From a virus: a stretch of DNA of 64,000 bases. The notes under the pieces were generated by a model, which searched no databases, was not told the origin of the DNA, and saw only the letters and a program-made list of their open reading frames with translations. Where the stretch lies: positions 1 through 64,000 of the IMG/VR virus record IMGVR_UViG_3300025316_000014. One strand, given 5' to 3'. Within the stretch, counting starts at the first letter, position 1. Each line of letters opens with the position of its first letter. Below, in pieces: positions 57,253-64,000 of this stretch. The position numbers and the translations under genes are program-made.

Positions 57253-57335
57253 TTGTGGTAGGAAGATTAACCACAATTGATTAAATATTAATGCCCTGAT
57301 TTAAGAAATATTGGCTTAGATTAGGGCATTAATAT
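57251..57335 (+). terminator. Double hairpin after the tail tube gene
   Basis: AATTGTGGT/ACCACAATT (57251-57259, 57270-57278) is followed by a 13-bp perfect stem ATATTAATGCCCT with its inverse (57285-57297, 57323-57335). No long T-run follows, so partial termination or RNA stabilisation is likely. Confidence 0.5.
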
Positions 57336-57358
57336 AATTCAAATAGAGGAGAATAACC

Positions 57359-57984
57359 ATGCCTAATATGGTAGATATCGATGCAGCATATGGCAGCATT
57401 GGGAACCGTCGTAGTATCAAATTATTTGGAGAAGAGCATTCTGATATTAAGGAAGTGCCTTATCAACTTGGTTTAGCATTAAATGATGTTCAATCTCTTC
57501 CTCCTGCAGAACAGGACGCCTTGGTTTTACAGGCGTTGCAGCATGTATTCGGCGCGGAACGGTTTTCTCAGTGGGAAAACAATCCGGAATGGACACAAAG
57601 CCATCTACAATTATTGATTGCATATATACTATCCGGATTCAAAACTATTGGGGTAGAAGCAGCTGCGGATAGGATTGTAGAAGGAAAAAACTTACCGGCG
57701 GAGGGGACAGTGGAGACTCCTCCTTTGACCTCTTCGGAAACTTTGCCCTTGTTTACGCCGACTTCCGAAGAGAATACCGGATTGACCTTGACGACCCCGG
57801 AAAACTTACCTGGAGACAATTCCTTGACCTCATCGGAGGGTTAAGTAGTGACAGTCGACTTGCTAATTTAAAATATGAATTATCAAGAAAAGAGACCCCG
57901 GCAAATCTTGGGCGACCTATGACTGACCACGAATTGGATGAATGGATGATCGCCATGAATACCGCAGCAAAAGAAAAGGAATAA
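57359..57984 (+). CDS. Tail assembly chaperone with -1 programmed frameshift
   Basis: Frame 0 gives a 161-residue protein ending at 57844. At 57685-57691 the slippery A AAA AAC occurs in the zero frame (GGA AAA AAC). A -1 shift there continues through DLFGNFALVYADFRREYRIDL, DPGKLTWRQFLDLI and LSSDSRLANL to TAA 57984. This C-terminal part resembles the Gp15/GT-type chaperone extension. The longer product is expected to coat the tape measure and recruit tube subunits, as in the lambda G/GT pair. The arrangement just before the tape measure supports it. Confidence 0.85.
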
Positions 57985-57990
57985 ATATAT

Positions 57991-60900
57991 ATGTCCGGCG
58001 AATCTATTAACTATGGAGATGTGGTTGCCCAATATCGTCTTGAAACTGGACAATTTGGGGAGTCCGTATCGCGTATTGTAGAAGGATACGGCGAAGTTGC
58101 CGGATCTTTAATAGGTCTCGTCGGACATTTACGTATTGTCGATCTTGGCTTTGCCGGATTAGCTACTGCAGCTATTAAATCATATAGTTCTACCTATGAT
58201 GTTGTTCGTCAATTTACTCGTGAAACAAATCTTGCCGCCTCTGCAACACAAACTTTTAAAGATCAACTTGATGAGCTTTCTTCTACTACTCCTGATGAAT
58301 TAAATGTTATCGGGAATGTTATGGCCAAAATTGAAGCTAGAACTGGACTAGCCGGCCAAGCAGCGACAAGAGTAGCCGATTCATACCTCGCTGTTTCTCG
58401 TATTTTTGGAACTGGTGCTGGACAACTTGCTGATATTGGGACGAATATTTCTCAATTATTCGGCATTTCTGGACCAGAAGCTATGGATAAATTTGCTATA
58501 GCAACTAAAATGTCCGGAGCAAGTATTAATGATTTGATGTCAACAATGCAGCAGTCCGGAGCTGTTTTCAAAGATTTGGGATATTCATTTGACCAGACCC
58601 TTGCCTTAATGGCAAATTTTGAAAAACTTGGCGTAGGTTCAAAAGCTATTATGGGTATTAGGTCAGCGATGATGACTGAAGGAGTCTCTGGTCCACAAAT
58701 AGCCTCGATTATTAGTGAAATTAGCAGACTGCAAAAGACTGGGCAAACGCAAGATGCGTTTGCAATGACAGAAAGGTTTTTTAAACGAGGAGCTCCTGAG
58801 TTAGTCCCGGCAATAGCACGAGGAGCATTTGATACTGGCCCTATGCTTGACGCAGTTAGCAAGAGTGCAGGTATAGTTGACACAATGAAAAAAGATCTTA
58901 ATATTGGAGAGATCTTTACTATTGAATTACATAAAGCAGAAATTGCTATCCGTCCAATAGGCGAATTATTCACTAATATGGCAAAACAAATTGCTCCGAT
59001 AACCGGAGTTATTTGGAATATTGTCGGAGCATTTACCGGTCTTTTAAAAACTCCTGTTGGTAAATGGGCAGCAGAAATTCTTATAGGGTTGACAGCAATA
59101 CGAGTGGCATTCCTTCCACTGATTGGTTTAATTTCTGTAGTAAAAGTTGGTATGGCAGGGGCATGGGCAGCGGGTATTGGAGGAGTTGGTAAAAATCTTG
59201 CATCGCCTTTTGTAGAAGGAACTCGTATTATACAAGGTGGTCCTCAAGCAGTATTAACAGCTCAAACTTCTGTGAAAAACGCCGCGGCCATGACATTAGA
59301 AGCGGAAGCAGCAACTGCAAAAGCTGCTGCCCTTACCCTAGACGCGGAAACAGCTACAGCTTCTGCTTTAGCTTCTACTGGTAATTCGGCAGCAGCAACC
59401 ACTGACGCAACAGCTATGACAGCTGAAGCAGAAACTGCTACAGCTGATGCCTTAGCTTTAACAAATAAAGCAGCAGCCGCCCGTGCATCAGCAGCGGCTG
59501 ATTTATTAGCCGCTGAAGGGGCGGCAACTGCCGCGGTAAGTTTTGGAGCAGTTGCTTTAGCTCTTGGCCCTATTATTCTTGCGATAGTAGCTATCGGAGT
59601 AGCATTCGCAGGTATTAGCGCTTTAATTGATGAAGCCGCTGGTAAATATACTCGATTTGTTGAAAAGTCTCATAAAGGCAATCAATGGCAACAATTTGGG
59701 GATTTCTTCAAATGGATTGCTGGTCAAGCTCCAAAAGATGAATCATTTCATGATTATTATGTTCATCCTAAAGTGGATATGAATGATCAGAAAGCAGTTG
59801 CTGCCGCTCTTGAAAAAACTAAAGCGGATGTTATTCAATTCCAAAAAGATGTTGATAACATTCCTGAGGATGATAAAACTCCAGATGCAGAGCATAAACG
59901 ATATCAACTTCGTGATGCTCAGGATTTCCAAGCGAAATTACAACGTAACACTCCTGCGGAACAGCCTATTATTCCTCCACCTTGGATTGAAGATTTTTAT
60001 GGTAAGGGTTCTTTGTTTTGGCAAAAAGTACAACAAGGAACTATTGAAGCATCTAATAACGCAAAAGAATACGGGCGGGTTATACAGCAAATCGCTGGAG
60101 ACCCAACTTTAACCGAAGCGAATAAGTATGGGTTGCAAGCTCAGGCAAAATTAGCTCAACAAAAAGTTGCGGATGCGTTAGAATTAGGGCAGTATAAAGC
60201 AGACCAGGAAGACGCCGCTGATAAACAAGAACGGGAGCATGCAGGTCATATTGATGCCCGTATGATTGCGATAATAAAACGAACCGCTGAAGTAAATATC
60301 GCAAAAAAGCAAGCGGATCAACAACAACATCAAGCTGATATGCAGAATGACGCTCAAATTAAGCAAGCACAAATAGAACGAGCTGCGGCATACCGTCAAG
60401 CAATGCGTCAAGTAATGGTTGACTCAGTAACATTCAGTGCGGCACAAATAAGCGCAGAATCAAGCATTCGGCATGAACAAATGAAACTTATTGATACTGC
60501 AGATAACGTCGAAAAAGTGCGCATTGCTGGAGCAACTCATATTTTTGAGGTCGAGAAAAAGAATGCTATTGAACTTTCTGCTAAGCAAATAGATATCGAA
60601 AAACAAATGGCTCTGGCTCATAAAACAATGAGTGCGGAAGAAGTTGCTGATTTACAAAAAGCAAATGATATTGTTCTTGCTCATATGAAAAACCGGCACT
60701 CAATTGAGCAAACGGATGCTGAAGCAGCAGCATTACATAATGAGCGGGTAGCTCAGCATCAAGAAGATGTTTATAAAGGTTCTTTGTCTCTTCGGACAAT
60801 AGCTTTACAGTTTACTATCGACACCGGATTACTATCCCAGCATACCGAAACAATTAAACATCGATATGCTGAAGCATTTTCTATTAATGACCGATCAGCA

Positions 60901-61857
60901 ATTATCAATGCTACTCACGCTTTGGAAGTTCAAAAAATACAAACTCGAGCAATGATAGAAAAACAAGCGATTATTGATCACGGAAATGCTCGAGTAAAAA
61001 AACAAATTGATATCGACAATATGCTTGAAGGTCAAGCAAAAGAAATGCAACATCAATTACAAGCTGAGGAATTTGCTCGTATTGAAGGTGTAGCTGCGAA
61101 GCAAAAAGAGGCAGACGCCGATAAGCTTTCTGCTGATTTACATCAACTCGCTATAGAAGATCGTAGGCGGGATGCTAACGCCGCAACAATTCATGCGAAT
61201 ATCGAGGCCCAATATGTAGCGCAAGAACTTGGCGAAAAACGACGAGCAGGGTATGCAGAAATGTATGCTGACATTATTGGAGGAATATATTCAGCACAAG
61301 TGCACGCCCAAAGTGAATTAAATCAAGCTGATATTGATTTTTACAAGACAAAAGCTAATGCTGAAGCAACGTTTAACGCTGAGAAAATTAAATCCGGTGC
61401 GAATATCGATGTATTGCAACAACAACTTAATGAAGCAATGACGAATGCTTGGAATACGCTGCAAGGAAAGAAAATATCCGTTGAACTTACACTAGAAAAA
61501 TCAAAATTAGAACAATTCAAAGAGACTGTAATGTGGGGGGTAAAACATAGTGTTGAGGATGATCCTCGCTTCCAAGCTGGTGTAGAAAAAGGAATGCGTG
61601 GAATGTTTGCCTATGCCGCAATGAGAGGGTTAAACGGTCTGGCGCCGGCTACTGCAAGTATGGCAGGCTTTCAAGGATTAAATATACCGAGCATCCCTAT
61701 TTCAAATTTGCCTTCGGTTGTTCCTCCTGCTCCTGTTGCTCCTATCACTTTACGAATAGCATTAGATAAGGAAAATCTTAAGGTATTCGTTGACTCAGAA
61801 GTTAACAAACAAGTTAACGTTGTCATGGTTCCGGTATTAAACCGTCTGGGGCGTTGA
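57991..61857 (+). CDS. Tail tape measure protein
   Basis: The 1288-residue protein has a TP901-type core near residues 60-300 (SAIMG, MQQSGAVFKDLGYSFDQTL and similar), a hydrophobic stretch near 510-545 (LGPIILAIVAIGVAFAGI), long coiled-coil regions and an Ala-rich part. It sets tail length; at about 0.15 nm per residue this would be roughly 190 nm, an inference from other phages. Its stop overlaps the next start region. Confidence 0.9.
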   Translation: MSGESINYGDVVAQYRLETGQFGESVSRIVEGYGEVAGSLIGLVGHLRIVDLGFAGLATAAIKSYSSTYDVVRQFTRETNLAASATQTFKDQLDELSSTTPDELNVIGNVMAKIEARTGLAGQAATRVADSYLAVSRIFGTGAGQLADIGTNISQLFGISGPEAMDKFAIATKMSGASINDLMSTMQQSGAVFKDLGYSFDQTLALMANFEKLGVGSKAIMGIRSAMMTEGVSGPQIASIISEISRLQKTGQTQDAFAMTERFFKRGAPELVPAIARGAFDTGPMLDAVSKSAGIVDTMKKDLNIGEIFTIELHKAEIAIRPIGELFTNMAKQIAPITGVIWNIVGAFTGLLKTPVGKWAAEILIGLTAIRVAFLPLIGLISVVKVGMAGAWAAGIGGVGKNLASPFVEGTRIIQGGPQAVLTAQTSVKNAAAMTLEAEAATAKAAALTLDAETATASALASTGNSAAATTDATAMTAEAETATADALALTNKAAAARASAAADLLAAEGAATAAVSFGAVALALGPIILAIVAIGVAFAGISALIDEAAGKYTRFVEKSHKGNQWQQFGDFFKWIAGQAPKDESFHDYYVHPKVDMNDQKAVAAALEKTKADVIQFQKDVDNIPEDDKTPDAEHKRYQLRDAQDFQAKLQRNTPAEQPIIPPPWIEDFYGKGSLFWQKVQQGTIEASNNAKEYGRVIQQIAGDPTLTEANKYGLQAQAKLAQQKVADALELGQYKADQEDAADKQEREHAGHIDARMIAIIKRTAEVNIAKKQADQQQHQADMQNDAQIKQAQIERAAAYRQAMRQVMVDSVTFSAAQISAESSIRHEQMKLIDTADNVEKVRIAGATHIFEVEKKNAIELSAKQIDIEKQMALAHKTMSAEEVADLQKANDIVLAHMKNRHSIEQTDAEAAALHNERVAQHQEDVYKGSLSLRTIALQFTIDTGLLSQHTETIKHRYAEAFSINDRSAIINATHALEVQKIQTRAMIEKQAIIDHGNARVKKQIDIDNMLEGQAKEMQHQLQAEEFARIEGVAAKQKEADADKLSADLHQLAIEDRRRDANAATIHANIEAQYVAQELGEKRRAGYAEMYADIIGGIYSAQVHAQSELNQADIDFYKTKANAEATFNAEKIKSGANIDVLQQQLNEAMTNAWNTLQGKKISVELTLEKSKLEQFKETVMWGVKHSVEDDPRFQAGVEKGMRGMFAYAAMRGLNGLAPATASMAGFQGLNIPSIPISNLPSVVPPAPVAPITLRIALDKENLKVFVDSEVNKQVNVVMVPVLNRLGR

Positions 61858-61858
61858 A

Positions 61859-64000
61859 ATGATTACAACGCGAAATGAGCTTGCAACTTGGATATCCGGA
61901 GCACAAAGTTCACCTAATTCTGTTAATTCTGGTAATTTTATTATGGGCAGGATGAATTGCACATTGCATTTTTACCCTGCTTATAATAAATCACTTCCTA
62001 CTGGCCAACCATTCACAGGATATTCTTTACCGCTTTCCCCTTCACAATGTTTAGCAATGGCGGTTAATATTTTTGATACATTAGTATCCTATGTTAATAT
62101 AATGCACGAATTTATTGGGTTACCTGGTAGTTATTTTTGGCCGATATCCAATACAATAGTTTTTGAGTTAGTAGTTACCTATCCTTATGGGTTGCACACA
62201 AATACTGAAGTCGTGAACGATATATACCGCGGGGACTCCAACCTCTTGCCGTTTAATCCGCTTTCACCAGCAGACCAGACAAAACAATATTGTAAATACG
62301 GGTATCCGAATAGTATTACTGGAGTAACTACAGAAAATCCTCCAACGAACACCATTGTCCTTCCATATTCTACAGGTATTGCTATATTAACACTTCATGC
62401 AGGTGGGCATAATTATACCATTGGCGACATAATTACTGTGGATACTGGATCAACATTAGCCACTTGTGTTGTGAATTCTGTTTCTAGCGGGGGAGTCATT
62501 ACTGCGTTAAGTTTAACGACTCCCGGACTAGGGTATTCACGCGGAATAGAAATAGCTACTACTTCATATGGCGGTATATTAAATATATCAGTTAATAATA
62601 ATGGTTCTGGATATATTACTAACGATACCTTTACTATTAACGGTCCAGAGACATTAGCTACTGGGCATATTTCTGGGTTTAATGATGTTTATGCTTGCCA
62701 TATTTTACCGCCGGTCGGTTGTGGAACTGGGTATAAAGTTGGGGATACATTTTCTGCGAACGACGGAAGTGGCCAAGTTAACGGAATTATTACAGCCGTT
62801 CGAGATATAAATATTGGGGATCAAATTATATCTGGAGTAGTATGGAATTTTGATTTAACAAATAAACCACCTCATGGTTATTATGTTGAACTAGGAGCAA
62901 ATATTCCGACTACAACTAATGGTAATGGGACCGGTCTTTTGCTCACTGGGTCCCCTGGAGAATTTTGGGGTGGTAGTCAATATTATACCGTGCTTAATAC
63001 TTTACAATATTATGCTTATCCATGGAGTGGAAATTCACTTAATGGCATTGAAGCCTTGGGACATGGCTATGCGGTAGCAGACACCTTCACTACAGTTAAT
63101 GGAGCAACTGGAACAGTACTCGAGACAAATAATTTATGGTTTCCTGCACGACTTGAAGGTGGAATATGGATCGCAGCAGGATGGGTTAATGGAGTAGTTT
63201 TAAGTATTGACCCTCAACATGGAATGTCTGCTTCTGGGAAATTCGTTACAACAACTAGCGGAAGTGGTCAAGGATTGTATATTAGTTCAGGTAGTCGGTT
63301 ATCGCATACCCCTATCTTAGTATTAGATACTCCTGGAACAGATTATAATATAGAAAATGGAGTAGAAACTGTAGCGACTTCTGGGGGAATAATAACAACA
63401 ATTTCAATTGCGGATGCTGGTACGGGGTTTAATGGTGACAGTTTTACAATCAGTGGCGGTAATGGACTTGCAACTGGGCGCGTTATAAATAGTAGAACTG
63501 TCACGCTAGATATTCCATATACTGGATTAATAATTACTATAGGACAAGGAAGATATGGCCATGGATATAATATAGGCGACACATTCACAACATCAGTAGG
63601 GTTGACTGGTACAGTAACTGCTGTTACTTCTGGAATTTTCCCTGATGCGATGGGTAATTATAGATCATATACTGGTGTTCCAATTGCGATAAGTTTACAA
63701 AATTTAGGGACAAGTATTCTAAATACAGAATATCTTACAACTGCGGTTACGGGAAGTGGAGTAAACTTACGGGTTCACACTATTTCAGTTACTACTGCAT
63801 CGATCCCGACTGCGATAGCAATAACTAATGGGGGGAAATTATATAATACTATAACCGGAGTAACAGTTTACGCCGTAGGAGTAGGGAATTATTGGGAACC
63901 GGTAACAGCAGGCGGATTAACAATAGATATTACAGGAACAACTGGCATGGGATCTGGGTTGACAGTCAACATCCTTTCGGTGCAGGCTGGATATGGATGT
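61859..64000 (+). CDS. Large tail protein with repeated beta modules, continuing past the right edge
   Basis: From ATG 61859 the frame is open for 714 codons to the window end. An N-terminal domain of about 150 residues is followed by repeated Gly/Thr-rich beta modules of the form GYxxGDTFT with ATG or GTV and a VITALSLTTPG-like strand. Such modules occur in long tail or distal-tail proteins. The position after the tape measure suggests a distal-tail or tail-tip role. The product is incomplete here. Confidence 0.65.
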   Translation, partial: MITTRNELATWISGAQSSPNSVNSGNFIMGRMNCTLHFYPAYNKSLPTGQPFTGYSLPLSPSQCLAMAVNIFDTLVSYVNIMHEFIGLPGSYFWPISNTIVFELVVTYPYGLHTNTEVVNDIYRGDSNLLPFNPLSPADQTKQYCKYGYPNSITGVTTENPPTNTIVLPYSTGIAILTLHAGGHNYTIGDIITVDTGSTLATCVVNSVSSGGVITALSLTTPGLGYSRGIEIATTSYGGILNISVNNNGSGYITNDTFTINGPETLATGHISGFNDVYACHILPPVGCGTGYKVGDTFSANDGSGQVNGIITAVRDINIGDQIISGVVWNFDLTNKPPHGYYVELGANIPTTTNGNGTGLLLTGSPGEFWGGSQYYTVLNTLQYYAYPWSGNSLNGIEALGHGYAVADTFTTVNGATGTVLETNNLWFPARLEGGIWIAAGWVNGVVLSIDPQHGMSASGKFVTTTSGSGQGLYISSGSRLSHTPILVLDTPGTDYNIENGVETVATSGGIITTISIADAGTGFNGDSFTISGGNGLATGRVINSRTVTLDIPYTGLIITIGQGRYGHGYNIGDTFTTSVGLTGTVTAVTSGIFPDAMGNYRSYTGVPIAISLQNLGTSILNTEYLTTAVTGSGVNLRVHTISVTTASIPTAIAITNGGKLYNTITGVTVYAVGVGNYWEPVTAGGLTIDITGTTGMGSGLTVNILSVQAGYGC

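Noticed and set aside
1-64000. tRNA or rRNA genes
   Set aside because: I found no cloverleaf with a TTCRA-type arm and CCA end, and no rRNA-like segments.

Overview
The window is a stretch of a tailed double-stranded DNA phage genome (Caudoviricetes). The evidence is a complete late module: small and large terminase, portal, MuF-type minor head protein, scaffold-like protein, P22-type coat protein, head-tail connectors, tail tube, tail assembly chaperone with a -1 frameshift, a 1288-residue tape measure and tail proteins. No sheath gene is visible between the tail terminator and the tape measure, so a siphovirus-like long non-contractile tail is the best inference. The host cannot be named from the sequence. 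The DNA is AT-rich, most genes have strong AAGGAG-type ribosome sites, and TAA, TGA and TAG are all used as ordinary stops. I see no tRNA genes and no CRISPR array.

Layout. Positions 1-4564 (+) hold the end of one tail-region gene, a small gene, a 1190-residue tail-fibre-like protein and a coiled-coil membrane protein. Positions 4566-32125 (-) are a leftward early/replication block read from the right. Its recognisable genes are a DnaG/Toprim primase fused to an MCM-like AAA+ helicase, a family C DNA polymerase with PHP domain, a RecA-type P-loop ATPase, a possible ssDNA-binding protein, a SNF2-type helicase, a DHH phosphoesterase, a RecB/Cas4-like nuclease with four Fe-S-type cysteines, a RecU-like resolvase, a dimeric dUTPase, two divergent ThyX enzymes, an amidoligase next to a gamma-glutamyl-hydrolase-like protein, a pentapeptide-repeat protein and many small zinc-ribbon or membrane proteins. 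Positions 32126-32898 are a long AT-rich non-coding switch region with four exact 20-bp-period iterons, a candidate origin or control region. Positions 32899-64000 (+) are the lysis, packaging, head and tail block. The last gene runs off the right edge.

How the parts work together. The early block supplies a largely autonomous replisome (primase-helicase plus polymerase), nucleotide metabolism (dUTPase and ThyX) and recombination enzymes. The late block starts with an M15 endopeptidase and membrane proteins, then packaging and virion genes. A recurring promoter-like motif, GGG followed by a TATAAT-like hexamer, precedes many transcription units on both strands. In three genes the ATG lies exactly 6 nt after the hexamer with no ribosome site, which suggests leaderless messages.

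Most unusual content: (1) an 1880-residue capsid-associated protein carrying three HEFGH metallopeptidase-like domains, a MuF/minor-capsid domain and a C-terminal ADP-ribosyltransferase-like domain; (2) thirteen copies of a small helical-hairpin protein family scattered between late genes, two of them sharing an exact 287-bp repeat; (3) the DnaG/Toprim-MCM fusion; (4) the amidoligase-hydrolase cassette; (5) several early genes interrupted by a single in-frame TGA or a homopolymer frameshift, with coherent protein sequence continuing beyond.
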